Of a stretch of DNA of 46,008 nucleotides, positions 31,400-43,617 are shown in pieces. Below the pieces are notes generated by a model. It saw only the letters and a program-made list of their open reading frames with translations, was not told where the DNA came from and did not search any database. Positions within the stretch are counted from its first letter, which is position 1; each line of letters starts with the position of its first letter. The DNA is from Phoronis australis (Eukaryota > Phoronida > Phoronidae): assembly GCA_002633005.1 (NCBI GenBank), contig NMRA01000560.1, positions 155,399 to 201,406 on the forward strand, in the 5' to 3' direction. The position numbers and the translations under genes were made by a program.

Positions 31400-32245
31400 A
31401 AATGGAACCCAGGAATATACATGTACATAGTATCATATTACTAGGTGAAGCTGTCATGGCCGCACCTGTAACTACGTTCAGGATCACGTTCTAAAGTGTA
31501 TCTGTACTGTACTCATCCTCTAATCATCTCGTTGTATGCGATACTCATCAAATCGCTTTGTGTGATACTCGTAACTGAGTCGGCACAATAATAGATCACA
31601 CAACGGATTGCAGGTCCATTCGGCATTGAGGCCGATCTCGGAAGATCACGGTGATAATGGCCTATTTTAAAAAGACTATCGGGATTCATTTTTCCATTTG
31701 TCCTAGTCAGAATTGAAAATTTTCATCGCTTTTTTCCGTTTTCAAAAACGATTATCCGCGGAAACTGTCCTTAATTTTACTAGACTCTGCAAAGCGACAT
31801 TGATGTGCGGTCTTGCAATCAGATGCCGTAGTTCACCTGGTCAGTGTGGTTGTGCAAAGGAGGTTGGCTACAATTGAAACGCTGTCTTCACGGAACTATG
31901 TTCTGATTTGATAATTTATCTACCTTAAAAGCGCCGAGGATTGGTAGACACGGCATTTATTAAGTATCGCCGTTAGCCTAGCAACGTGTATTTAGTATAA
32001 TGCATATAGTTTTCGCTAGTAGTAGTGGGAGATACATGGAGACGTGCTAGGGTGACCGTGTCATTTCCGAATATACACGTGTCAGCAACAAATGCCACCA
32101 GACTGCACGTGAACACATGGTGTACAAAAACTAGCTATTTCGTTAACGCTTGTCAACAGATACTCAACGTGGTCTGCCAGTCGGGAATTTTAAAAAAGTT
32201 GTCTGCAAACATTTCTACTTGGTTCACCTACTGAGACGGTTTATC
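31400..32245. other. Intergenic, upstream of the class A GPCR
   Basis: No gene is supported. One TACATGTA octamer is at 31418-31425. The right end leads into the 91-bp duplication that reaches into the GPCR reading frame. Confidence 0.4.
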
Positions 32246-32398
32246 ACAAGATCGTGGTGATCAATGTTAAGGACGCCGGTAACAACGCACCGTTGTCGGA
32301 ACGGACGTATTTGTTGATCCTTCGAGACGCATTCTGACAAGGTCGTGCAGATCAATGTTATGGCCGCACGTAACATCACATTATCTGCGGGACAGAGA
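32246..32398 (+). repeat. Direct duplication (offset 91 bp) spanning the GPCR start codon
   Basis: The segment at 32246-32307 is repeated at 32337-32398. Both contain ACAAG(A/G)TCGTG, then GATCAATGTTA, then a GCC-containing stretch and GTAACA. The second copy has ATGGCC where the receptor's start codon lies; the first has AAGGAC, which destroys the start. Confidence 0.75.
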
Positions 32399-33350
32399 AA
32401 TGTAAATTTTGAGGCTCCTCCTCAATGGGCGATGGTATTGGCGCTGGCGATTTATATGTTAACAGGAATTGTTGGAACTTTTGGAAACGGACTGACTGTA
32501 ATTGTAATAAGTATTAACAAAAACTTCAGAGAAAGCACAATGTTTACATAGCCAATTTGTCAATAGCTGACGTGCTCGTGTGCGCAGTCTTGTGTCCTTC
32601 TCAGATTTCATGGATAGCAAAAGGAGAAAAGCCTGACCATGAATTCTGCGTCTTTGTGGCCATGTTTTCAACATGTACCTTGCTTGTGTCTGTACTAAGT
32701 ATGTGTCTTATTGCTGTTAATCGCTACGTCAAAATTGTTAAATCTGTCGCCCTTTACGCAAAAATTTTCACTAAACGAAACGTCTGCATCAGTGTCATTG
32801 TCATGTGGCTCTATGCATTAATAGTGTCGTCACTTCCGTTAATGGGTTTTGGAAAATACGGCTTTTATGCGAAAAGTTTGTCATGCTCCTATACTGGTGA
32901 CGACTTAGACTATTGGTATTTTGTCGTCCCCGTGTTTTGCATTAACTTGATCCCCATTCTGTGTCTAACTTCCGCCTGCTACTTGGTCATTATGCGTCAT
33001 TTCCGAAAAGTAAAAATTGCGGCTCAAGCACGTGACTTGCACACAATGTCTGTTTCAACTACTGCAGTTTCTGCGAATATAGGTTTACAGCATTATTCCA
33101 ACACCAAGGCATTTGGCATTGTAAAGAATTTACTGGTTGTTTTTTGTTATTTATAGCTTTTTGGACACCGATAGCTATTATTGTCACATTTTTTGACTAC
33201 ATGTCAAATTCAGTGGCCATAATATTTGCGGCTTTACTCTTAACTAACTCCAGTGTGAACTTCTTTGTCTACGCCGGCATGAATAAAGGTTTCCTTAAGG
33301 CGTACATGAACCTAGCAATGTTCAAATGGAATCAATTACGAAACGATTAA
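32360..33350 (+). pseudogene. Intronless class A (rhodopsin-type) GPCR with two single-base frame changes
   Basis: This single-exon seven-helix receptor resembles melatonin-receptor-like and related orphan class A receptors. Visible class A marks are GNGLTVIVI in TM1 (N about 43), LSIADVLV in TM2 (D about 71), a TM3 cysteine in HEFCVF, NRY at the end of TM3 (melatonin receptors also have NRY), a loop-2 cysteine in LSCSYT, FWTP in TM6, and NSSVNFFVY in TM7. It would total about 330 residues. Frame is lost at 32547/32548 and again in a run of six T (33140-33145); each break is explained by one missing base. There is one N-terminal sequon (NIT). With all motifs intact and only two breaks, it is either a very young pseudogene or an intact gene with sequence errors. 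A retro-origin is possible because it has no introns. Confidence 0.82.
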
Positions 33351-33648
33351 ATGAAAAATGACGCCTTCATTTTTAAACATACATGTGCAGGCCTACTACG
33401 ATTGAAGGGCAGGTGTATTGCTCTCTCTTTCTATTGAGTGCTAAGCAATTATTTTAAGTAATGGGATGTAATTCGTTCGGTCCCCAGAAGGAAAGTCTTC
33501 TGTGCAGACGATTCGTGTGTCGCATTGTCTGCCTATTTCATGTTTCAATTATTTTCAGACGGTAACCACTAACAACAAATTTCCTCCGTTTCTTCCGACT
33601 CTGAGAATTTTGTATGACCGTTTCGTTAACAGTAGTGTATCAACCTTA

Positions 33649-33692
33649 TACGTGTGCGTGTGTGTGTTTGTGCGTGTGTGTGTCCGTGTCTG
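33649..33692. repeat. GT-rich microsatellite
   Basis: Imperfect (GT)n / (GTGC) run of about 44 bases. Confidence 0.8.
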
Positions 33693-34670
33693 TACTTGTA
33701 GTTGGAGGGTTCGTTCAGCTAAAAAGTTTAGACACGTTCTGGAGCTTTAAGAACTCCGGATTAGTGAAGTCAAGCCTGTTTTCTTGTCCTCTTACGTGTA
33801 TTGTATATGTGTGCAGCAGGCATTTATCATTAAGGGCCCAGTCACACCCAAGCAATTCTCACTACGTTCTCAACAGTTTTGGCTTGACCTAATTGAAGTC
33901 GGAGACACTCTTTGTTAACCTTCATGTACGGTGTAACGTTCATGCCAAATTTGGCCGTTTCCACCCCGTCCTCAGTCTGTCCCTTCAGATTTTAGACGGC
34001 AAGGACGTTGTGAGAATGAGTTTAATGCGATCGGACCCTTACTGGAAATAAATTATTATAATTTGTTCAATAACTTTTGCATTTTTGTGCTTGGTGAATT
34101 TTCGTAGTGCTATTAGAGAGATTGATTTAACATCGAAGAGAACCTAAAGGACTGTCATCGTTAACATGGTGCTATGTACCACTTGAATGTTGGATAAATG
34201 ATTGATGAAGTCGACTATTCATACGAAGCTTAACTGTTGTTAAACCCTTAAAATGGACAAAATGATCAACAATTACTTGACAGAAATTCTGTCAAGGAAG
34301 CTATAGATATTATACAAGCCACTTCATTAAAAAAGCTCTCTATCGGTATTTTTAGTTCGTTTTTGTTGTTTGGAAATGATGATTACGGTGTGTGTCAATA
34401 TGCTTTGTATGCGTACACACTGACACCTGGCGTTTTTGGAAGCAATTGCCCAAGCATAATCCCGTCAGGCACTACAAAATCGTTTCAACATGCAGTGAAA
34501 TAACGTCAACACGTGGGTTGAAATTTTGTTGTATGTATATTCATTCATAATGATAGTTAATCAGACGTCGATTTTCGACACAGGTCCGACGAAATATCGA
34601 CGTCCAAACAACGTCAATGAAACCAAAATTCAACTCCGATTTCCAGATCTATATGATATTGGGTTCACAG
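33693..34670. other. Non-coding 3' flank of the GPCR
   Basis: No exon is supported. GACGTCGAT near 34564 and ATCGACGTC near 34594 form a short inverted repeat. Confidence 0.4.
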
Positions 34671-34680
34671 CTCAACATCG

Positions 34681-34812
34681 TACATAACTTTTGCATTTAT
34701 CGATATCTGTAGTAGTTTAGTTTGTCATAATATATATGACCTTTTATCTCACCTACACGTGTTGTTTCGCTGTAAACTAGCTTCGGTATCGCTTCGCAGT
34801 TGACGCATATCA
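34681..34812 (+). repeat. Direct repeat copy 1, about 130 bp
   Basis: Nearly identical to 35382-35508. TACATAACTTTTGCATTTAT through GTAAACTAGCTT(C/G)GGTATCGC matches with only a few substitutions by eye, at an offset of about 701 bases. It is non-coding. Confidence 0.85.
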
Positions 34813-35090
34813 ATATCATTTTAGTATTAAATTATTTTATGTAAGCCAGACTACTTCATCCTTATTATCATATTGTTTGGATTCTCGGCTCAGTGACCCT
34901 CTTTGTACTACGATTATTGGTTTAATTGTACCACGTGCTCTCTGTCTTTTCGCAATACTGGGCCATCGTCCATAATTCTCTGCAAGTTTCGAGTTTTCAG
35001 TCAATTTCTATTTTCCTCCCTCCCTAAAACCAATTTTCTTTCCTTCCCTGTTTACACTTAATTTTCCTAGTATGTCGCTGTCCCGGCGTG

Positions 35091-35231
35091 CGTTCAGTAG
35101 ACGCTAGGACCTACGCTAGGACCTAGCTAAAACCTAGTCAAAGTCACGTGTTCTCATTTAAAGTGCACGGCAATATCTCACGTAGTCTCGCGAAGTCTTG
35201 CCTTTTAGCGAGGTCCTAGCCTTACTGAACG
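35091..35231. mobile_element. MITE-like element with CGTTCAGTA ends
   Basis: CGTTCAGTAGACGCTAGGAC at the left is mirrored by the complement of CGTTCAGTAAGGCTAGGAC at the right, giving an element of about 141 bp. Inner repeats of CTAGGACCT are also present. No clear target duplication was seen. It sits between the two 130-bp direct repeats. Confidence 0.68.
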
Positions 35232-35381
35232 GGAGGCCGGTGTTGCTGTGTTGCTTCCGCACATTGTTACTTACATTTATCTTCCTAGTTCAATACTTGT
35301 GTATACCTTCATTGCTTCATTGTACCTGCAATAGTGCTGTTTGTCCGACAGATTGTCACCCTTACAGTTCAACATCTTTTA

Positions 35382-35508
35382 TACATAACTTTTGCATTTA
35401 TCGATATCTGTAGTAGTTTAGTTTGTCATAATATATATGACCTTTTATCTCACCTACACGTGTTGTTTCACTGTAAACTAGCTTGGGTATCGCTTCGCTG
35501 TTAACGCG
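35382..35508 (+). repeat. Direct repeat copy 2, about 130 bp
   Basis: This is the second copy of the unit at 34681-34812. High identity implies a recent duplication, or a pair of short terminal repeats with about 570 bases between them. Confidence 0.85.
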
Positions 35509-35698
35509 TATAAAAATCCTATGTTGCGAATACGGTGTTCCTACGTCCTTGTTACGAACTGGCATAGAATCGAATACGGTTTTCCGAACTAACTTCGTTG
35601 CAAGCGGCATTAAACCACATTTCACTGCGATTGTGACACTGCGACGTCCGTACAATAAAATAAAACGCACACAGCCTTCTCGCGCAGCAAGCAGCGAT

Positions 35699-35824
35699 GT
35701 GGTGGGGCGTAGGCGCACGTAGGGGCAGCCAACCACCTTTTGGCATCTGAACGTAGCGCCTATGCTCCGTAAGTTACGTTCAGTGCACAAGGTGGTACGG
35801 TGGGCTTTGGGCACCTACCTACCT
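35699..35824 (-). mobile_element. MITE-like element copy (GTAGGCGC family), minus orientation
   Basis: This is the reverse complement of the element at 14594-14717 over its full length. The 138-codon minus-strand open frame at 35398-35814 runs through this copy and is judged repeat-derived. Confidence 0.7.
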
Positions 35825-36458
35825 CTAATTTTACCACTACAGAACTGGCAGCAAGGAAGACGGCCATGACTTACATGAAATCAAATGTTTGCCTAATGAA
35901 AGGTCCATGACCTGTGTATGTCTTTACAGCATTGATAAACTGATAGTTACGAAGGGTTATCGTGCACTGACCCCCCAAAGACGTCATTGCAATTGGTATA
36001 CCTAGCTGCTGTTTAGGTCAGATGCGTTCGTGACCATGGGTTCTGTGTTTGCACATCCACAGTACAACGATGCCCCAGCTGTGATACAAGCCTTCGTTGT
36101 CCACATTTGCATTTAGCCATATGTACAACGTAATTTCAAATTTGCCAGAACTTAAATTTCAAAGCGCCAATTTATCACCCACGAGGTTTCAAGTCACCAA
36201 AAATAAGTAGAAAATTGAATAAGTGTTGTCACAGTAAGGCACTAGATCACTATTTCAAAAATGTACTACATTTTAAACTCATGATAAGTGATTTATTTGA
36301 ATCAAAAACATATCACAACAATAACTTTTTAAACACAAGACGGAATAAATGCTCTTACTTTAACGAAAGGCAATAAATATGACAACCCCAAACAAATCGA
36401 AAGAAATCAACCACATCAAACGTTCTGAAGAAGCGTCGGTAAATCACAATCCCATACT
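35825..36458. other. Non-coding
   Basis: No feature is supported. Confidence 0.4.
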
Positions 36459-36617
36459 CAGTGGGGGATTTAAGGGGGGGCAAGGGGCCATGCCCCCGTC
36501 TAAAATTCTTCCATATTCCATTTGGCAGTTCGGGGGTATGAATGTCGTAAAGGAGAAATCATGGCCAATACTCTGCCCTGCCCTCCCCACTAACTCAAAA
36601 TCCTAGATCCGCCCCTG
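36459..36617 (-). mobile_element. MITE (CAGGGGCGGATCTAGG family), minus orientation
   Basis: The reverse complement aligns end to end with 1552-1703, sharing TCTAGGATTTTGAGT, GGGCAGGGCA(G/T)AGTATT and TTGCC(G/C)CCCC. It is better preserved at the GGCGGATC end than the TRPC copy. No target duplication was identified. Confidence 0.78.
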
Positions 36618-39600
36618 GTCCTGAACAATAATCTGTAAAGACTTGCCATAAAAACATTCTTAGAAAAGGCCACAATAGACGATATTACAAAACCTGCTAA
36701 CTGACCATCCTATACTTAAATGCAATCAATAATATTAATATTTGTCCAAATTAGAAGCAAGAAGTTGAAAACAAAAACGACTCTTAGAGTGTAGCATGAA
36801 CACAATGTTTCACGTCCTTCCAAAACAAGTTTCCAGTCGATTTAGCTAAAAGTTTCATAAAAATTTCCCTTCCAATAAACATATTTTTCATATCAACCTG
36901 GCATGTGTTTATCAAAATATCCTTCCGTGCTGAAAGGTTTTGTTCATTTAATAGCTTCGTCAAATTCATGATAAAAATATTTAAAATGAGTTTACGAAAG
37001 ATGATATATGCGCAATGTTGAGGCCGCAATTTTTATAAGATTGAACCATTGTTTTACGGAAATTTTATCTCTCTTATTACTCCATATAAATCCAAATTAA
37101 TTGTACAGTTTTCAAGTTTTTTTAATTAACTCAGATCTTGGAGACGGAAGAATTAAAAAAGATGTGTAAGCTTCTGCAGTAACACAGGTTTGACCACGCG
37201 CAAATTTTGCCCAAGACACCGAGATGTCTTCCTGACTAAGAACGTTTTGCCGTTTGAATTTCTACACACTTTGGGTCAAAATTTAAACTTTGCACAACTT
37301 TTAAAGTAACATTAAATTTTACTCCTGGCCATAGTGCGATTAGAAAATGGACAATCCCCGCACAAATAAAAAATTTCATGTTTCGTCTATTCATAAGACA
37401 TCATCAGGATATGTACAGTAGGACAACAAGTTTCTATTACCATTCAAGTCACATACATGTGGTGAAATGAGATTGCGAGATACAGAGAATAGCAAGTAGG
37501 TCATGACCATAGTTGTAGGGCCACTGAGCTCTGTACAGTGCTATTGAGAGAATCAGTAGCATGCTTGTCCTGAATGACGAATGGCTCCTTGATGTACAGT
37601 AATTCTTTTGGAGGTTCTTTAATGTTTATTACGAAAAATATTATATATTACAATAAGAGTAAAGCCCAAAAATCGCTAGAGAACATTATTCCTGACAAAT
37701 AAAACAACTTTGATATGTATTTCTACATGGTTATTAAATCCCAGAAAACGCTAAAGAGCATTTACTCAGGGCGTAGCAGCGAAACGTCAGATTACCGATG
37801 AAATTAACTAATTTGGGTGGGGATTTAATTTCTTCTTACACTGACTTGCCTGTGCTCGTGAAAAAAATGGCTAGACGCCGTGCGGCGACTCGGTGCATTC
37901 GCCATATACGTCATTACGATCGTATGTACGCAGACGCAGAGTTCCCTCAGGATCAATACTACACTATGTACTCTTCTTTGACTCAATGCCATGTTGACTC
38001 GGGGAATGAAAGGGGTGTGAATTGTGGGTACATACGGAACTGTATATGCTTGGCGGGAGATTTGATTTGAATGACAGTACTGTAACCTTTGAACTTCAAT
38101 GAGTAGTAAACAAATTTCCGCCCGGTTGAGTGTGGCTCTGAAAATTCTTTTTTCTCGCGACTACAATATATTTCTTATTTGGAGTTCTCAGAGAATGAAG
38201 ATAAGGTATTTTGGGAGCCATGTGTGGAATATTGAAAAAACGGTCAATTTCTGTGAACAAAGCTTAAGATAACCTTAAAAAGAAAGAGCAGTGCGATGAC
38301 AAACAAGATAGGATTCAACATGTGATTTCAGTGCCCACCTGTGGAAGATGAACGACAAAATTGAAACAAGGCTTCAAAGAATTCAAAGAAACCATTTAAT
38401 CAAGACTTAATCAATCAAGATCTAGGAACACCTGAAAAAATTATACGTATAGCAGCAAAGACGTCATTCTGTCGAACATTGCGCTTCTAAATGAAATTTT
38501 GAATATGGTTTAGGGCCTACTTTACTGAAACATACACTATAGAGGCCAGTGGGTGGATGTAAAGATCAGCTCTTAGCCGTGCCCCTTCATAGCCATGTTC
38601 ATAAGGTCAGACCATAGAACTCTAGGATTGGAATGCCATCTCCTGCACGTGACCTATGTATTCTATTATTAGAGCTTGTGACCCCGAGACTAGCCGCGAG
38701 AGTTTGCTGACAATTTCCGGCTGCCTACTCGACAGATTTCCAGAACACTGACTCTATCTTTGTCATTAACAAGAAGCTACACTTGAAAAAACATATGTGC
38801 CAATTAAAACCGGGTGCATAGGTGAGTTCACACCGATCTGTTGGAAACTCCGACAACAACGTTATTGGAGTGAGACCACCCGTACGGTACGAATTTTCAG
38901 TTTAACGGTAGATCTACAAGAAAAAGGCCGTCGATTTCAGATTTCACCCTTAATACAAACTATGTTAACTAAAAGTTAATGGGTAATCGATGCACTGGCT
39001 GACAGTGATAAATTAATATTTGTCGACCGCTTGCTTGCAAAGATGTCATATTTTCACGCCTTAACGCGGTTATTCACTTCAGGCCGTTAGCTCAGCACGT
39101 AGGCATACCTCTCCCGTCTGCGCTGGCCTTAAAGGAGAATGCCACCCGATTTAATTAGTCTTTTTTGCTGTCTTAATCGGTCTATATCCACATCGCCTCG
39201 CATACGGTCGACCTTACCTTGCCAAGAGGTGTCGCGTTAACCTGTGAGGAAGGTGAGAAACGACGCTAGCGACGTCAGTGGTTCATATGCAGAGTGAATG
39301 CCGCTATGTTGCGGTGCCTAGTTCCAGCTTGTCCGAACTAAGCAGCTGCGAGGAAAGCGGGGATATCTTTTTTTACTTCCTCGAAAGTCCGAAATGCTTA
39401 GGAAGTGGCTCATGGTAGTGAAGAATGAAATGTACGCTGTAAATAGCAAGTATGAGGCAGTGAAACATCTCCGTGTCTGTGGCCTGCAGACGTCGGTGCC
39501 AAATAACTCCATACGTTCCGTTGTCTGAGCTTGTTCACGGCGCCTCTCTAGTATTTCTTCATCACTGTATTCCTGTTCGAATTGATAGACTGTAAAACTT

Positions 39601-40320
39601 AACGATCGACCTGCGAAGTCGGGACTGGTGATCGAGCTCTAGCTCCTCCTAAGTCGGGATTGCGAGTTGCCGTGTTGGCGTTTATTACTGAGCGTTCTGT
39701 TTCAAAATGTATTATTCTCACCCTAACCAATAAAACTGAAACAACGTCTGTCTCGTTAGATGCAATTTGTAATGCCTTTGGAGTGTTCGTGAGCGCAAAG
39801 GATTTGAAAAGCCAACGATGAATAAATCACTGCGTTACCCGGCTTTAGGTGCAATGAAACTAATTGACGGGACACCTAGGCCGTGTGAGCTCATGCTAAT
39901 TTCGTGTTTGCTGGCAGAAACTGTTGTGAAACAACTCGATTTCCATCCCACGGCCAGGTGTTAGGGGAATCTTTATTTACATTTACATTACTCAAATAAT
40001 GATTGTCAATGTACATTTTCTGCCCTGACGGTGCTGTGGCCATTAGCGGAGTTGCAACGCCGCCATATTAGAAATGGGTCAGAATGTTGCATTGTGTTTA
40101 AGCCGGTAAACAAGTACGTCCGCAAGCGTGGGGGCGAACCGGCCACAGGGAGGTTATACGCGGAACTGAATTTGCAGCCAGCGACGAGTAAATAAATTTG
40201 CAGTTTCGTGGCTAATTCACCAACATAATCAGGTGCAAATTTTTTTGGCTCACTAGTATAGTATTTTCTTGGCTGGAAGTTTATAGTTTCCACTGAACTT
40301 TGGCTGGTTTATCTTCGTGA
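36618..40320. other. Long non-coding stretch
   Basis: No gene is supported. A hammerhead-core-like site lies at 37380-37407 on the minus strand. TAGCTCAG near 39090 looks like a tRNA D-arm, but no B box or acceptor stem follows. Confidence 0.35.
37380..37407 (-). other. Hammerhead-core-like site 1
   Basis: On the minus strand, CTGATGA is followed by one T, a GTCT / AGAC hairpin with a 7-base loop, and GAAAC. This order matches the conserved core of hammerhead ribozymes, which are known in terminal regions of Penelope-like retroelements. The extra T before the stem and the lack of a clear NUH cleavage site count against activity. Confidence 0.3.
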
Positions 40321-40323
40321 TGT

Positions 40324-40421
40324 CTGATCAGTTTCCGAGACACTGGCCGGGATAACGAGTCAATCCGGCCGGCCGCGACGGGCATGATCAGGCTCTGAGC
40401 CAATGGCCAAGCTAACAAGCG
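40324..40421 (+). repeat. Short direct repeat pair
   Basis: About 36 bases near 40327-40360 recur near 40386-40421. They share TGATCAG, GAG(A/C)CA and TGGCC, followed by TAAC(A/G)AG, with several substitutions. Confidence 0.45.
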
Positions 40422-41306
40422 CTTTGCGTTTAGAACTCAAAAAATTGCAAGTCTAAACAACACAGATCTAGGTTCTCCTGTCTGTATCTCACGGAAAATA
40501 CTTCGAAATTATATCCGAACAGACCCCAAACTCCTGTTACGGACCTTATTGGCCTGCCGAACTTTGTAGGCTACGGTGTGTCCAAATACCAATAAATCGA
40601 TAAGAGTGAAATAAAACAACACGTTTTTATAAGAACTCGGTGTATTTTTAAGGGTTTTACATCGAAGTTTGATGATTTATTGGTGTTAAACGATGACTTC
40701 AAGTGATAAGCTGACACCAGTAACCCGTGTGTGAACTGCTGAACGGACTGCATGTGAAACCGATGACGTCATTGGACAATTTCAACACCTCCGTCTGCCG
40801 TCAGGTGTCAGGTAACGCAGCCGTACGTGTCGTTATGGAGAAGAAATACTCGATCTAAATTGATACAAATTAGGTTGTTTTTTGGGTGGCATGCTCCTTT
40901 AAAGTCCTAGTAGCACACGTTTTAACCCTTAATGGTTAAAAGTTATAAGGAACCAAGCAGTACCTGTCCCATAACCAACAGGCTACACCTACAATTCATA
41001 GTTGAAGAAAGTTGAAACGCGCCACTCATGATTCCGACCCGAAGAACACATTTGAAGTAACGGCGAAATCGGAAGTATAATTCACTCAGGAACCCAGGTA
41101 GCTTCGTCCCCAAGCCCCAAGATGGCGTTGATCGGTTCAGCCATTCGAGTCTCCCGCAACTTCCTGTCCTGGTGGCTGACGGCCAACAATGAACGACAGA
41201 ATACCATTTGGTGGCGAAACAACTTTAGAAAAAAATGCCATGGTGCCAAATGTAAAAAGGAATAATTCCCACCCAACCAGAAGCATTCAAGCTACTATCC
41301 GGAGCA

Positions 41307-41341
41307 GCCCGACCGCCTGGCCTCAGGCCAGGCGGTCGGGC
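41307..41341. repeat. Perfect 35-base GC-rich palindrome
   Basis: Two 17-base arms (GCCCGACCGCCTGGCCT and its exact complement) surround a single central C. There is no mismatch. It would form a very stable hairpin as RNA or a cruciform as DNA. It stands alone, with no T-run or gene next to it. Confidence 0.9.
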
Positions 41342-43617
41342 GCAGTACGCGGACATCTGTACGGCGCAAGAAGAAAACATTGATGAGCTGCCCGGGCCTT
41401 GAATGGGAGAAATTCGTGTGACAAAGAGATTACAAAATACTACGTCATGCTCCTAACATTGCAATAACTGCAATATTTTCCAATCGCCGACATTCAGCTC
41501 ATTAACTACAATTCACTACACTACCCCCCCCCCCGTTTGCGTTTTCAATCGCGGGTTTTTTATATTTGGACAACAGAGGTATAAATTGTAAGTTTTTGTC
41601 TCGTTTTAAAATGTATTTTTCACTGATAATTGAAAATAGAAGCCAATTTAGTAAGTGATTATTTTCCCGGTGAAGACTAACTGCAGGGTAGGGGAATTAT
41701 ATCGCCAGTCACTGTGCCGGGTACCAAAATCAAGGTTATTGCAATTAAGGTGTGGAGCTCACTGGTTTGAGATAAACTTGTTTTTGTTTGTTGAAACATC
41801 CCTGTGTGTGGACCTTTTTCTATATTACATTTTAACGGCCAGTAAAACCGGTGCTGATTTGCTACCAAATACGCTGAAATGCGCCCATACGTCCGGGTAG
41901 TCACACGGCAGTTGCTCGCTCCAGGCTGGTACTTTGCATCGTTTTCACGATATGGCGATGAAGATAAGACATTTGCTGATCTAGAAAGTTTTTTTCCTCT
42001 AATTTTTGTTCTAAACGGGTAATGTTGCTGAAATTTTACGTACTCTCGTGATGAGTCAGGGTTGACCTCACTACCTGAGTGTTGGCTGCGGGAGATGCGA
42101 CCGTACTTCACAAACTTTTGATTATGCGTTAAGTACCATTCGTCATATGCAAAGAACAGGTGAAATTTGGACAATAAATGATCAAATTTGTATAAAAAGA
42201 ACCAAAATGAGAAACAAAAACAACCAAACAAAATAACAACGCATTTACACTCACGGTAATATCAATACGTTACTAAGGACAATAGTCCGTCATTCAGTAG
42301 TCGTTGCTGAACTGATTCACAGGAACTCAGGTCACGGAAATAGACGGATATTGATATACTAAAAAAGGCTTTTAGTTTGATAGTAGAAAGGTGGTGAACA
42401 TTATGCCATGTTACATATTACTTAATTTGGTATATATTTTAAAGTTTTTGAACTAGATTGCCCTTTTCGATAAGGACTTTAAGAACCAATTTACGGCATT
42501 TAATTAGCAAATGGGCACATGAACTTGGTCAAGCAATAATTAAAGGCTTTCCGAAAAGATTAACCCTCATCATTTTACACGCAACCTGTTGTTTTCATTA
42601 GTGCATGAAATGCGATATAGGTCACGCAGGACGGCTTTTTGTTTATCAATCTTTATCTAGTTGCACTCAATACATTTTCAAAAACAAGCTTCCGACGTTT
42701 CGCTTTTTTACTCAAAGCATCTTTAGGTGTGAATAAGACTGCTTTCCGTACACACAAGAAAGCCTAAAAATGTAAGATCACGCAAATGCTCGAGAGAAAC
42801 CAACAAAGAATGTGATAACACTAGCAGTTCTCGCGACTGTCTTGGGTCTACGGAGTGCTACACCCCCCCCCCGGGTGAGTTTCGCAATAATTCAGCACAA
42901 ACCTCACATAGAAATCGCTACAGTGGGCAGGAAACGGTAGTCAGTTGTTTGATTTTGCGTGAGAACAATAGTGAATTAGTTTTTGCGAGATTCTTGGGTC
43001 GAAAGAACGCATTCCATCGGGAAGTCAGTTGAGCTGCAATGAGTGCATAAGAGATACATTAGTTTTGTAGCTGCAGATTGAAGACCTGGGAGAGTAAAAG
43101 TATACTGGCTGGTCGCCATGTGGCGCGCAAATTCTCAGTGTAATTAGGCACTCTATCTTTCCTCCGTTTGAAGTTCAGATATTAATTAAATTGTCTTGTC
43201 ATTGTGGTGTTCTTACTATGATAAAAGTCTCGTTGCAAACAATTATTGAATGCGTTTCTGAAGCATCACTAGAAATGATATTGTTCCAGTTATTTTCAGA
43301 GCTGCAATTAAAGGAGCGGAAAGTTAATTTCAAATCGCGCTTGGCGCCGTGTTTGAATCGATGACATCGCATTCTGGTACATGTTGGTAGGTTCTCTGCG
43401 CAATGGCGTTGTTGGAAATGGCACTTATCAAGATCATTAAGCCACAGACTTCCATTCTGTGCCACATCAGGTATATTTTTCAAAGGAATATGCCTTTCTT
43501 CGTAGTTTTGAGAAGCCATATTTATTTGGTTCCAAAGTACCAGACAGGCACATGTTCTTTGTTGTTGTTGTCGCATTCCTCACAGATTCTTCTCGGATGT
43601 ATTACTCTGTCCTTTCA
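41342..43617. other. Non-coding stretch
   Basis: No gene is supported. The 184-codon minus-strand frame at 41677-42231 has no recognisable domain and is about the longest expected by chance in this window. A second hammerhead-core-like site is at 42697-42726 (-). Confidence 0.35.
42697..42726 (-). other. Hammerhead-core-like site 2
   Basis: On the minus strand, CTAAAGA is followed by T, a GCTTT / AAAGC hairpin with a 7-base loop, and GAAAC. It shares the plan of site 1 but with a different paired stem. The G5 to A change in CTGANGA would be expected to kill hammerhead catalysis. Confidence 0.28.

Noticed and set aside
35398-35814. 138-codon minus-strand open frame
   Set aside because: It runs through a 130-bp direct repeat and a MITE copy, so it is repeat-derived.
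39084-39135. tRNA-like TAGCTCAG (D-arm / A box)
   Set aside because: No B box, T-arm or acceptor stem follows at tRNA spacing.
41677-42231. 184-codon minus-strand open frame with a hydrophobic end
   Set aside because: No domain or splice signal is recognisable, and about one frame of this length is expected by chance in a window of this size.
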